NCBI GenBank assembly: GCA_013365365.1
Contig: JABVXU010000251.1
Coordinates: 1-64,000, forward strand
Length of the DNA stretch: 64,000 bases
From: Cruorifilaria tuberocauda
Taxonomy: Eukaryota > Nematoda > Chromadorea > Rhabditida > Onchocercidae
Direction of reading: 5' to 3'
The notes below the pieces were generated by a model that had not been told where the DNA came from, made no database searches, and saw only the letters and a program-made list of their open reading frames with translations. This document shows positions 39,601 to 52,005 of the stretch, in pieces (position 1 is the first letter of the stretch; every line of letters begins with the position of its first letter). The position numbers and the translations under genes are program-made.

Positions 39601-40309
39601 AATTCTATATTACAGATAAACGATTAAGCAAAGAAAATATTGATAAGCAAAACACGAATACATCAGGAAGAGAATAATGGTACACATTTTACCGGTAAAT
39701 GAATCAGGAATTCCATCATCAATTTATCTTTAAGCCACCAAACGCCTAAATTGGCCGCTACCGCAGCAAAAACCATCAAGGAAAGCAGTCGCAACTACAA
39801 AGTGTAAGCGGTATACAATATATACCAAAAGATACAACAAATCCATGTACTCAAAACTAAATCTAAGCTTTATCCCAGAATGGATTCATGCTCAAATTTG
39901 CATGCGAAGGAAAGTTAACAACCATGGAAAAAAGCATCACCTAAGGAAAATGAAGCGTGTAAGCACACTGTAAAAGCTGATCAGTAATTTCTATTTTGCG
40001 AGACGGAAGTGACTGAGTTGAAAGAATAGAGGGAATTTGTAATTCGATTAAATACCGGAAGTGTAATGACAAAGCCTTAAACAATTGTATTATTTCACGC
40101 TTTTGAAGCTCTAAATTTTAAACTATACGTTCTTAAGTACAAAAAGATTAATGCATACAAGAAAAAATACTGCACAAAGAAAATCTCCATGATTAACAAA
40201 ACCCAAAGCTAAGAGTTCAACATGATAGCTGGAACATAAGCAATAATTTAAAACCCATTTAATCGTACGAATGAATTCGAGAAACAAGAAAGAAAAATGC
40301 AATTTCCTA
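36656..40309. other. Large intergenic region between convergent genes
   Basis: About 3.65 kb of AT-rich sequence between the 3' ends of the STRAD gene (+) and the BRE1 gene (-). A short CT-rich tract lies near 37627-37660. Open frames at 38568-38819 (+) and 40123-40389 (-) are hydrophobic low-complexity or overlap the RING exon antisense/offset frame and are not called. A possible small membrane-protein exon on the minus strand near 39.7 kb is discussed in the findings. Confidence 0.5.
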
Positions 40310-43300
40310 CTACGTGAAATACATCCGACGATAATCGTTCGCACCAAATGCAGCGTTACATTTTGGGCATTTACGTCTTCTTGTTTCATAACGTGTCTTC
40401 ATGCATTCCATGCAAAACACATGGAAACACTTTGTTAGTACAGCATCCTTTCTCCGCACTTTACAGGACGGGCAAGTTAAAATATCCTACAAAAGATGTG
40501 ATTTTGTCTAAAATGTTTACAATAACGTCAATAATAATAATTTCGTACTTCATTATTTATTCACATATTTAACGGTATTGGAAATGATAACTTAAGTTTA
40601 AATTAGGCTGTTTCATTACCAAGAATATGAGCAAGAAAATAATTACAGAAACCTCAAATAATTCTGAAACTCTTCCATTTTATACACATTTTGCATACCA
40701 AAATAATGAACAAGTGCAAGTATTAATCCCATTTTCGAAAAATTTGACCGTTGTAAATCCACTAATGCAATTCTCATCCACCCCGCTGAAAAACAAATCA
40801 AGCCGAATAGAAGAAAAAATACGAGCGAAACAAATTAACCTTGAGTTCTCTAATTTCTTCATTCAGCACTTCATCCCAATTTTCCATTTTTTCCATCTTC
40901 TTTGTCCGTTCTAATTTCTTCCTCAGAATACTTTTCTCCTCTTCTAAACGCTTAATTTTGAACGAATCCACCTCCTGTTGTGAAGTTTTTGTTGTCACGG
41001 CCTGCAAAATCCATTTTTCTATTTCCAAAAAATTGTATAAGCCATCTGATATTTTTCTGGGCTTAGGTAATTTGATATTACAGATAACGGTAAACCTGCT
41101 GCGCATCATTAAGTTGACTGCTGCACTTCTCCAACTGAGCTTTGTAATCAGCCGATGTCTGTGAACATTCGATTGCTTTCCTTTTATGCATATCATTAGC
41201 CTGTTCGATCAACCTAAATTAAATAAAAAACGGATCGGGATTTGGAAGTAAGTTGCTTTTCCATGCTGAAGTTCTGGATAGACCAACTAATATATTCCTT
41301 CTTATGAAGTACGTTTATCTGAACAACTAATTAAAATGATTCGAATTCCCAAACCTCTATTACTTACAAAGTAAGTCAACTCATCCTCAAATGAACTTGT
41401 TCACAGCACTCAGGACCTTAGATTTTCTAAATGTCATGATTTAAGAAAATTTGTATTTCGTAGATTGCTAGAATTTGTAGAACAAAGCAAGCTTAAAATA
41501 TATAAATCCACCCAACCTTAATTGGTGTTCTAAATGAGAATTTTTCTGCCTCAGAAGCTTTTCCGTCTCCTCCAATTTCGATATCATCAGCTGCTGAGCT
41601 TCGATTTGATTCTGTAAACTACTAATACGTTCTTCTGTTCGCTCTCTTTCTTCGCTCATCTTTTTTTGATATTGATTGGCACGTATTCGTTCAGCCATTA
41701 ATTTCAAATTCGCGTCATCCTGTAAAAGAAAAAGATCTGGAGTGAAATTCACTAACTTTCAACTAGAATTTTGGAAACACTAGAAATTACGAATTAATAG
41801 TGGAAGCAAAGCGGGTTATTCCATTTTCACCTTATTTCCTTCTTTAGTATGTTAAATAAAAATTTCAAATAAAAAACATAACAATATTTCAAGACCAATA
41901 GTATACCTTTTCCCTAAGTTGTTGCAATAACCTAGTATTCTGCTCCTGCATTTCTTCAAATGCTTGACCCGTAGTTTCAACATCATTCATGAGACCTTCT
42001 TCTTCTTGCCTTGCCGAATGAGCTTCCTTACGAAGGCGATCTGCTGTTTCTTCTAGACTTCTTAAAGAACAAGAAATATTGCAGATTTAGTGCCTAAGAA
42101 CAATATAAATTGAGAAAAAAAGCTATGAATATTACTACTATATTAGTTATCATGTTATTTCAACAGTGACAACATGAAAGAATTTTCCTCACAACAAGTA
42201 ATTAAGAAAAAAAATCTAACCTAATTTTCCTTTGAGCTTCGTCCGAATAATACTTCATTTTCTCTCTATGGTCTGCGCCAACAAGTTTCTTAATATGCTG
42301 TTGCAGTTTATCATTTTCAAGTTTCAGCCTCCTTTCCCGCGCCAACAGCTGGAATTGATGAATTTATGTAAAAAACATTGATCTGTGGAAACACACTCGT
42401 ACAGAAGATAGGCTCCATCAAATCCAATCCTCACAATTGGGAAAGAAAAAGTATGCGACCGATGATCATGATAAATTCCTTGCTTCCTCGTCCCAAAAAA
42501 AGTTACCTCAACTCGTTCCCTTTGTTCAGCAGTTAGCGAATTTAGAGCTTCTATTTTCAACTGCAAATCGGCAATTTTTTTCTTTAGCTTCCTGAAACAG
42601 AACAGATGCAGAAAAGTGCAAACTCTTCAATATAATAACTTACTAATCGTCGACCACCCAATCAACAATTTAAGGAATCATTCGATCGTAAATTTGCTGC
42701 TTGAAAATTTAAATTGAATTAAACTAACTGTATCACTCTATTTGGATGTGCTCCAACATCGTTATCACCATCAATTTCGTTGCTGTATTCACAGCTTCCA
42801 CCATCATGCAATATTGATTCCGACGGCTCCGAAGCATTTTTGTCCTGATCCGGTGATGCCAAAGCATCGTTATCATCTTCTATTTCAATCAGTAAACATC
42901 TTTCACGATAACGTCTCTCACTCTCTAATTCTTTATTACACTGAAAAAGAATTGATAAAATCAATATGGGAATTTGCAAAGTCTATAATACCACTATCTA
43001 CTTTCAAATAAATCATTTTCTCTGAATTGGAAACTCACTTTTGCTAATGAAGAAACAGCTTCCTTCCACTTCCTCTTGAAACGATTTGCTTCTTGTTTCA
43101 GTTGTTGATTTTCAGCTTTTGCTGATGCGAGCATCAAACGAATTTCTTTATTCAACGGTCCTAAAACAGGATCACTCCGGTTTATGCTTAGAACGGCTTA
43201 TAAAATGCCATTAAAATTTATATGAAAAGCGATACCTGATTGCTCATTAGCTGAAAGATTCTGTTCGAACTCTAAACGCAACATTTCATACTCCCTCCGC

Positions 43301-46300
43301 ACTTGGTACAATTCTTCTTCATGCCTATTCATCGTATCTTGCATTTGTTCACGAGCCTGACATTCCTCACTCTGTAAATAGTTCCAATAATAATCCCAAT
43401 CCAAATTAATGATTTCTAATTACTGAAGATGAAAAATTTTACTAATGCCCACTTTTATTTACAGAAATTATCCATGCTCTAAACTTGACAAACCTCCATA
43501 ACTTCGATCTGTTTAGAATGAGCGCTGCGTAAGGCCGCCAACTGCGATTTCGCCGTTTCAATTTGCTGCCTTGAAATAAAATTTATTTAATTCTACAGTG
43601 AATTAGTTTCAGTATCTTACTTCGTATCCCAATTTTACTAAATATGCAAAATCGCAAATTTTAGTGCATTATGCATGTTGATATATATTACTCTTGTAGA
43701 AAAGTCAATAACATTAAACATGAAATTTTGGACAAGATTAAAAAAAACTTATGACTTGCATTAATGATAAATTACCTCATCTGATTTGCTTCTGTAAAAA
43801 GCGAAGAAAACTGCGATTGTAGAGTAGTATATTCAATAGATGTCCTGATGATTTCTGTCGGAATGTTTTTTAACTGAAAAAAGCGGCTTAAGTTGCACTC
43901 TTATAAATTGCATGAACGAAATCTCGATACCAAGTCCTATGAAACTTACATTCATTTTCAAATTTTCAACTTGTTTCGTTAGGTTCTTATTCTTATCCAA
44001 CATTTCTTGCAATTCCTGTAGGCGAGAAGCAGCTAATTCAGTTTGGATTTCCAGATTTTGCTCCATTTCTTCTAGCTAGAATAAAAAAATTTTACGTTTA
44101 ACAGAAATATCTAAAAGACAAAATGCTGAAATTGTCTTACTTTATTGCATAAAAATACAGCAATTATTCGGTGAAACTATGTCACAGAAGTTTGATTTCA
44201 AAGTTAGCAATATAGATGTGAGTTCGCACTTCCGAAAAAAAAGTGAAAGATTTAGCTACCAGAGAAATATAATCATGATCATTAATATTTCCACCCATTA
44301 TATTAAAACTTCGCTCATTATTCTCAACCCATTAGTTTGAAATTAAACTGTAATTTATTACTTTTGATTTATTCACACTGGCTGTTGTGGGTGAATCTCC
44401 TTTCGCATTATTATTCGGACCATTCGTTGCTGATATTTTCATCAAACTCATTTCCAAATCGCGTGTTTTCTTCACATACTATAACGATTCCAATTCAGTA
44501 GAAAATCTTGAATTTAATTAAAATATTATCTCAATATAAAAAGTTTAAATAATTGAATTACAGAAAGATATTGCAGAAAAAGCAGATCCCATAATTCTAA
44601 AATTTAGAAAAGACACTTTACATAACTCATATAATAAGCAAACCTCAGCAAGACGAAAATCAAGTTTGCACTCACGGCGCATTGCTTTTTCCAACTCATA
44701 TTTCATCTCCTCCAAACTGTTATCCATCTCTTGTTTGCGAGTATCTATTATTGTTAATTTATCTTCTTGAGCTGAGACCTAAATATTGATCGAAAATTAT
44801 GGTGCAAAGTACGCAGACAGAATTTGCATGAATTTTCTGAAAATCAGCAAGTAATGAGAAATCTATCAAAGACATACTTTGGATGAAAGACTGTGGTTTT
44901 CTGATTGCAATTTCGTAATCATTTTTTGCAGTTTTATGTTTTCTTCACTCAACTCGGTATTCCTTTTCACCAGCATCGCATTTACAGTTGGTCTTCCATC
45001 GGACGTAGAAGCACCTATGCGAAGAAAAAATAGCTGTAGAATTGATTACATGAATGATTTGTTGTTAATACCTTCAATAAATTTATTCCTTTCTGTTTCT
45101 CATTCTCAAAATTTTTAATATAGTTGTAGTAAAGCAGTATGTAGTCAATAAAACTGAATAAGGAAAATTTCGTATCTAATTCCACATGTGACAATTAGGA
45201 AGTACCGTCATCTGGATTCTCATCTGTTGCTGAACAGGATGCTATCATTTCTGCAATTTTCCCATTTCTTTGAGTGATATGATCAAATACTTGAATCAAT
45301 TTCGATATAGCTCGACGACTGCAACATTAATGCATTTTATAACAATATTTTTAAAAGTCATAAGCGATTTTAAAAAACAATATATTACATATATTCCAGA
45401 AATTTTGAATCTACGTAATTAATTTCAAAAACAAACTGTTGTAAAGGATAGTTCAAAATGAAACTCTGAGTCCAATCTGAGTCATTCCTGCATCTACTTT
45501 ATCAAGAAGACTAATACGATCAAAAAGTCAAAAGAGAGCTGTATCATAATGACTAGAAATTTTAAGGAGTTTGAAAAATTAATAGGTAATACTCAACAGT
45601 AACAAGACTCCGTTACTGACCTGAATTCTACCCGTTGCTTTAATTTTTCTTCAGTCTCTCCTTCGTCCCAGTGAGCCAGTTTTGCAAGGAAACTTTTAGT
45701 CTCCTCACATTCCACTGAAACATGTTTTGTACTTTGAAATTGCAGCGGAGTTCTTAAATCCTTAGTACTGTATATCAGTCAAATTCTATAAAGTCACGAT
45801 ATTTACTACCTTTATCATTAACTCAGTCCGGAAAACCAAAACTAGATATATCAAATACCAAAAGATCTGGGACTCAAAATCTGAATATAAATGTGAATTC
45901 AAATCGATCCCGCGAATCGGATGATTACCACTAAAAGATTGGTAATCTGTAGCATTTTAAAGAAAACAGCTTCTATATTTAATTGTTCTTCACCTTCAAA
46001 TCATAAGTTGCTGTACTTCAGAAACTCATTTTAAGTTATCACACCTTTATGAGTCTTATAAATGAAAAGTTATGAAAATCAGTAAATACTTACTTTTGAT
46101 TTCACCTTCCACCGCTGTTTCGGCATCGAACCTTTGCAGTAACGTCCTGACATTTTCATCAAACTGAAAATGGCTTGAGATAAAAACGCTGAGAAATTTA
46201 CAATGCTGAACTGCTAAAACTTCCGCATCGATATCTAACTATATTTTTATTGACTACTTAAGAAAAACTGCAGCTTGCACTAGAAGATTATCTAATTTAA

Positions 46301-46943
46301 ATTAAGCTGATTGCACTGTATCAGTTCTTATAACTGAAATGCTTCCATTAGCAATGATATGTGACACACGATGCATAAACATACTGCACACTGAAAGCAT
46401 CCATGAATTTGATAAGTGCAAATTACCAGGTTCCAGAAACGATTAATAGTGCACATCATTGCATCATCTTGAGCCTGTCTACTTTCTAACTGTTCGACAC
46501 GATGCTGTAACTGTGTCGTCTGACGTTCCTTGAGATGAAAACGTTCAGACAATTTACAATGCTGAACTGCTAAAACTTTCGCATCGATATCGCTCTAAAA
46601 AATTAATAAATAGTTGGGAGGAACTATTATTGAATAGAATTATTTGGAAAAAGAGATTTTCACATTTTATTCATATACGTAGAGATAGAAAACTATAAAA
46701 TTTTTAAAGCGATCTAAAATATGTAATTTTTATATTATCAAATTTCAAACTTTTAACGTGTTTTTCATAATCCAAATCATCTTTCATACAGTCCGAGACA
46801 AAGAAGTGAAAATTTACCGTTCCGCTGACTGAACAAATGCGAATGGGTTCAAATTCAACAAGTCTTCGTTTGTTATAAAGTGGTTCATCTGCTGATGCAG
46901 CAGGAGAGTCGTCATCACTCCCCGGCGATGAACGTTTTGACAT
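40310..46943 (-). CDS. rfp-1: BRE1/RNF20-type histone H2B E3 ubiquitin ligase
   Basis: About 21 minus-strand exons, from 46943 down to the stop at 40310. Approximate blocks: 46819-46943, 46441-46594, 46093-46165, 45619-45716, 45206-45317, 44878-45014, 44644-44770, 44361-44480, 43951-44076, 43777-43873, 43493-43570, 43234-43372, 43039-43160, 42728-42944, 42508-42594, 42222-42350, 41909-42060, 41517-41719, 41090-41214, 40836-41003, 40310-40486. The N-terminus is Ser/Asp-rich ([17 protein letters not shown]) and ends with [18 protein letters not shown], matching the RNF20 start. Long coiled coils include [18 protein letters not shown] and [19 protein letters not shown]. The C-terminal RING reads [20 protein letters not shown], then [19 protein letters not shown] and [15 protein letters not shown]. 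Known: with UBC-1/RAD6 it monoubiquitinates histone H2B in the nucleus. An acidic insert (exon 42728-42944) is not conserved in vertebrates as far as I recall. A TTTTTTAG acceptor 13 bases before the ATG suggests trans-splicing. Confidence 0.94.
46173..46234 (-). pseudogene. Decayed partial copy of BRE1 exon 2
   Basis: This intronic stretch copies 46529-46592, part of the second BRE1 exon, with few differences over about 62 bases. On the minus strand it reads [20 protein letters not shown], compared with the real [20 protein letters not shown]. It lies directly upstream of exon 3 and remains open and in frame through the acceptor into that exon. It has no convincing 3' splice site of its own at its start, so it looks like a duplicated exon fragment. 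Confidence 0.7.
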
Positions 46944-47223
46944 TTCCACGAAGTGTCTAAAAAAGACGTTGAAGAATAATAACAAATTATATTTTCCGTC
47001 ATCAAAACATGAATTCTTTTAAAAACGTTTCTTGTTAGCGTGCTTTAATCCTGGAGATTTCCAAACAGCAGTCAAAATGATGAAAATGCTTATTGAGCAT
47101 TCTACATGAACAGATCACTGAATGGAATACAAAACATTTCTATTGCATACCAAACAAAAAAATTCTAATGGGAACTGCTTGTGTAGTACGAATTTCTCGG
47201 ATTTAGGAAAACATAATGACTTA

Positions 47224-47990
47224 CTACTCCCGCGCAGCTCTTTTGTCTGTTATTTCGTCTGAAAAATCCAGCATCTTCTTAATCTCTCCATTAATTGAGC
47301 TAGTACTATTCTGATATAAACATTTATTTAATTAGAACTGGAAAGAAAAGTCAAATTCTCATAACTTAAATATTATACGCTTCCTAAAAATCTTTGAGAT
47401 CTTTGACTGATAAAAATCTCTGACTATCAGAAACCATCAAGAAGGTACAATGGCATAGTTTTGTGTTGATATTATTTCAGATAAAATTTTTTTAACAGGG
47501 AGAGTGGACTTCCATCCGAAAAATCGTTTCTAACCATATATTTATCTTTTCATTAGAACTGAGGATTTAAGCTACTTTTTAATCAAAATTCGATTATCAA
47601 TACAAAATGTTTTAGATACGGCAAGTAACATTTCTTTCCCTAAACACCAATGACTACATCTCTAACTCCTTAAAAGTAGCATCCTGCTTCCATTTTTCTA
47701 ATAGAAAAAAGAAAAAAACTGAGAACAAGCTTTTCCCGATATCATGTTGCCAGGAACTTTACTATTTTGCTCAGCTTCTTCATACGCTGAATTCTATTAG
47801 AAACCAAGATTCCAGATAATCAGCATCAGATTCAAATTCGTCTACATGAAATTCATGTGATATAATAAAAAAAATTTTCACTTGCTAAAATGACGTACCG
47901 AAATGTCGTGATGCCGCTGTGCAGATTTTCCTTTAAATGACAATACCCTTAGAAGCAAATCCCCCGAAGCCGCAAAGATCGGCTGAGCCA
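47224..47990 (-). CDS. Small unrecognised gene upstream of BRE1, 5' end missing
   Basis: Two minus-strand exons, 47899-47990 and 47224-47310, join in frame at a good donor (ATTTCG|GTACGT) and acceptor (TATCAG). They encode about 59 residues: AQPIFAASGDLLLRVLSFKG, then KSAQRHHDISN and STSSINGEIKKMLDFSDEIT, ending DKRAARE and a stop. The first exon begins TG after an AG, so an upstream exon ending in A would complete an ATG, or the protein extends further 5'. The stop is 281 bases before the BRE1 start and on the same strand, so the two could share an operon. The C-terminal half looks helical. I do not recognise a family. Confidence 0.45.
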
Positions 47991-49662
47991 CTATGATAAA
48001 ATTTCTTATTAAGAATAGAACAGCTCAAAATTCCTGAAAAACATGAAAATGGATTTAACAGATTCTTTCTCTAAATAATAGCCCACTTCTCTTTCTTGGA
48101 AAAAAACATTTATGCATCGCAGTTTTTAACAACCAGACAAGATATTGTGATAGTGAGTTAATTCTACAGACCTGAAAGGACTTGGAATGCAGGAAACCGG
48201 AGGACTAAAGAAGAGAAACTTCAAGTCGTTGAACAAATTATTCATCCACCCCCCTCTTACTTTTCTTTGCTTTTGTGCACCATTAGTCCGTAAGCTGTAT
48301 AAAAACCAGAATTCATTCTACAGAAGCAATTAAAATCCGGCCAAATCCTCCTTCACTCAAAGCGTCCAGCATTTTAACAATCCCTATTAACTAAGGACAA
48401 AATAAAGATACTGGTGATGTAATAACAGGCGCTTTTACCATCACATAATTTCAGCTGGCATTTTTATTAACAAGTTGTTCCACACTAGTTAATAACATAA
48501 ATTTGATTTGAAATATTATCTTGACGTAATTTCAACATTTCTTTTTGCTTACAACCTCGTTCCTTTTTCGTCAATTTCCATCACCACACTTTATTTTACT
48601 TGACTCAAGAGGAATCATATATATGATGCATAGGTCCTACTTGTTATCAGGTAACTTCTTCATAATCACCAACATTCTCCTCGCCTAATTCGCTTAATTT
48701 TCCTCTCAACCAATACAATCAATAATCTTTCATCTCAATCATAAATATCATTCTTTTCAATAAAATAAATTCCCCTACTATTAACAAATCATTAAAATCG
48801 CTCCTTACTATCAAGATTTCTCAAAGAAAAAACAAATCTTTAATCAATTAAATTAATTAAGATAATAAATACAACCAAAAAAAGAAGAAAATGTCCCTAA
48901 AAAAATCATTGAAACACTAAGATAACAACAAACGATTTATAAAACGGTTTCGCAAACTGGACGACCACGAGTCCTCACAAATCAACCAAACTGATGAAAT
49001 ATACCGTATATCAGGCATTCTGTTTTGAATTCGTTCAGCTTTCACAGCACAAAATTCTAGTGCAATCAATATTATTCATTTCGTATTCTTTTCTATTTTA
49101 TTGTTTCTTCCAATTTCTTTTTCTCTTATTGAAAAAAACGACAATTTAATATCATTTTTTTTCTTTTAATATATGTAATTTTTCTTTTAATACATTTGGA
49201 AAATTCGATTAGCATATTATTGCTAATCGAATTTTCTTCTAAAAGAAAAATGAAAATTTGTTTAGCATATTTAATTCTTTCATTACTTACATAATTTTGA
49301 TAAATTTAACAATTTTATCTTTTTAATAACTAAAACATAATAATTTTTTAATTTCCAAAAATCGAAGCATTATTTTCTATTGAAATCATTTATAAATGTG
49401 GAAGAAGAAATGATAAGAAAAAATGATTATTAAGCCTTTGTGGTTTTGATGTTTTATTTGTTGGGATTTTTTTTCTTTCTTCGATATTTTTATACTTCTA
49501 TTAAAAATTACGCTGCTATGATAAAGTTATCTACTGATTATCTTATCCCTGTTCCATATCATAAGAGAATTTTTGCGTTAAATACTGTCTAATAAATTTT
49601 TGCGAGCAGTATTTCTGTTCGATTTGCACTGATATAACTGTGAGAATGGAATTTGGTTTTAG
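47991..49662. other. Intergenic region
   Basis: About 1.67 kb between divergent genes, expected to hold both promoters and any 5' exon of the small minus-strand gene. It contains a perfect hairpin (49199-49236). A TTTTAG directly precedes the ATG at 49663. No other exon is convincing. Confidence 0.5.
49199..49236. repeat. Perfect 16-bp inverted repeat with 6-base loop
   Basis: GAAAATTCGATTAGCA (49199-49214) and its exact reverse complement (49221-49236) flank the loop TATTAT. The sequence further out is also partly complementary (TTTTTCTTTTA on the left, TAAAAGAAAAA on the right). Confidence 0.9.
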
Positions 49663-51451
49663 ATGTCAATTGTACCGGAGGAAAGGAGGATATTATTAGA
49701 GAGACTGAATTTGAAGACATCGACAAATGACATTGAACGGTTTTTTACAAGATGGGGCCCACTTTCCGAATGCATTGTCATGTTTGACCAGGTATTTCAT
49801 TTATACATTCAGTAATATTTAAATGTATTATTAGCAACGAAGTTACTCATGCAGTTACTTCTATTTTTTTATGATGTTATTTTTATTAATTATTCTGTTT
49901 CATCGGCTAATGGCTAGTGAACGATTCAATGAAAAATTAAATTAATTTCTTTGACTTTCAGTCATTCTGTATTTGATTTGAAACTCAGTTTGATTTTAGA
50001 ATACGAGACGTTCTCGAGGGTACGGGTTTATTTGTTTTGTTTGGAATCATCACTGTGAGGAATGTCTTGAAGCACAACCACATTCAATAGATGGTGTACA
50101 AATTGAAATGCGCCCAATCAAAGGCGTTAGTCAGTTCATTCATTTCTGTAGTTTTCCGTCAGCTGTGACATTTAATATCCAGACTTGTTTAAAGACTTGT
50201 CGTTAGGGTTGATTTTATTCTGTTTCCAAATGATATTGTGTTTATTATTTCATTGAATAAGATATTTAGGTATCTTCAAATCCGATTGTCAAGTATGTCA
50301 ATACACGAAAAATTCTAGTTTCATTCCTTGGTGCACGACTTACAGTCGATGAAATTGAAGACTATTTTTCAAAATTTGGTGTAGCTCGTGTTGATTATGC
50401 TGTGGATACACTGAATGAGGTTCTTTTTGCTTAATTTTAAGTCTGAACACTGAAAATGCTAAAAATGGCACATTAATCTTTGCGATTTCGATTTTATTGC
50501 TATATTTAATACAGCAGTTGAAAGATTCTGATATATCAATGTCCAATGCTGAAAAAGTGGAGGTAATGAAACAATTTCAAGACATATCAAAATAATTCAG
50601 CTGCAGGTTGATTTCAGAAACCATTATATTTTGCGTATGTTACATTTGACGAAGTAGAATCGTGTGATAGCTGTATAAATATCGGAGAACATTGCATCAA
50701 TGGTTATCCTGTTTTCATTCGAAAGGTGATTCGACGAGAAGATCTCAAAAAAGCGGAACAAATGGAACGTGTTCGAGCAGTTTGTGAAGCACGAATTCAA
50801 GAAGAACTGCAGGAGGAAGCGGGAAGAAAAAGACGCCATTTAGAAAGAAAATTGCGTGAAAATTATGCTACTGAATTAGCTTTGCTGCGACCACCACCAC
50901 CGCCACCACCCGCTGCTACGCCACTACGAGAAACTACTGAACATCCTGCACCGTCGACCTCTAGTTGGGTCCCCCTTTTACCTAATGAACAATTCCAGGA
51001 AGACAGTGCTTCACATCTTGCTGGTTATGGACCACAGCGTCAGAAGCCCAAGCAGTGTAGTACATTTGCAGGTGATATCATTCACTGTTGTGATTTTAGA
51101 AAGCTATATTTTTAATTTTTTTCTTAATGAAGCACTCGCTTCAAAAAAAAGTATTTTGGTGAAAAGAGATTGATTAGCGAACGTAAACATACATGCCAAT
51201 AGATAAGTTAGTGCAGAATGAATATAGTTCCCAAAATATTTCAATAAGTTAGAAGATGAGATGGAGCTAAAAGAAAAGTTCTCGATTTCATTGGGAATTC
51301 AAACTTTGTGAGATTTTCAGGTTCACATCTTTCGAGTCATACTGTGGGGACTGGAATGTCGCAGTGGATTCCACTGCCACATGGCAATATATCTACACCT
51401 TCCGATGTTGTCCGCCGATATTCTACACCGAACGAACCGTTCAGTAGTTGA
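49663..51451 (+). CDS. Two-RRM RNA-binding protein (hnRNP A/B-like)
   Basis: Six exons, 49663-49791, 50000-50125, 50270-50419, 50515-50562, 50618-51071, 51321-51451; 345 residues. RRM1 (about residues 9-85) has RNP2-like RILLERLN and RNP1 SRGYGFICF. RRM2 (about 98-180) has RNP2-like KILVSFLG and RNP1-like LYFAYVTF, with an insert of about 20 residues (QLKDSDISMSNAEK) before RNP1. A charged helix follows (RREDLKKAEQMERVRAVCEA), then a Pro run (LLRPPPPPPPAATPL) and a Ser/Gln-rich tail. Known: such tandem RRMs bind single-stranded RNA in splicing or mRNA control. The layout is hnRNP/Musashi-like, but I cannot assign an orthologue. The ATG is placed directly after a TTTTAG acceptor, a typical SL1 site. 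Confidence 0.8.
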
Positions 51452-52005
51452 TCTTAACACTCGATATTTAACTGATGAAGTGGCGGAATGAAAGTTCCTT
51501 ATTGTGATCTTGATCATTGTTGGCATTTTTCGTTTTTCCATCATCATTTGTGCTGAACATCTTACATAACCTCTGTGGTTACAAAATGAGCTATTATAAT
51601 TTTTTCAATTTTTTATGAAAAGTTGTGAATTTTCACATTTATGAACAGCCTTGCATGTTTAGACTTTTTCATCTTACAGAAGAACATAAAATTAATAATC
51701 CTTTCATTTTAGTAAGATACTGCATCGAAAACAATTTTTTGCTCTTTCATGTTGATAATTTGTTTTTTTTATATTGATATTATTAATTTGCATAAAGCTT
51801 TCCGTTCACTTTCATCGATTTTAAATTTTAAAATTTAGAAATGTGTACGGTTTAAAAACTACGCCAAATCCAGTGTTTGGCTTTCTTTACTTTAATAACG
51901 TCGCAAACGATTGCATGCTATATTTTAGGCTTAGAAACGGACTGACTTTTCGCAATTACTCTATGATATGTTTGTTTATAATCATCATTTTGCAGGTTTT
52001 CTATT
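51452..52005. other. Short intergenic region
   Basis: 554 bases between two same-strand genes, with AT-rich sequence and no exon. A TTTTGCAG acceptor ends near 51995, 11 bases before the next ATG, so trans-splicing, and possibly an operon with the RRM gene, is plausible. Confidence 0.5.

Noticed and set aside
40841..41164. Plus-strand 107-codon frame
   Set aside because: Antisense shadow of BRE1 coiled-coil exons.
46840..46860. GGGTTCAAATTC as a tRNA B box
   Set aside because: It is coding sequence of BRE1 exon 1 on the other strand and no tRNA fold surrounds it.
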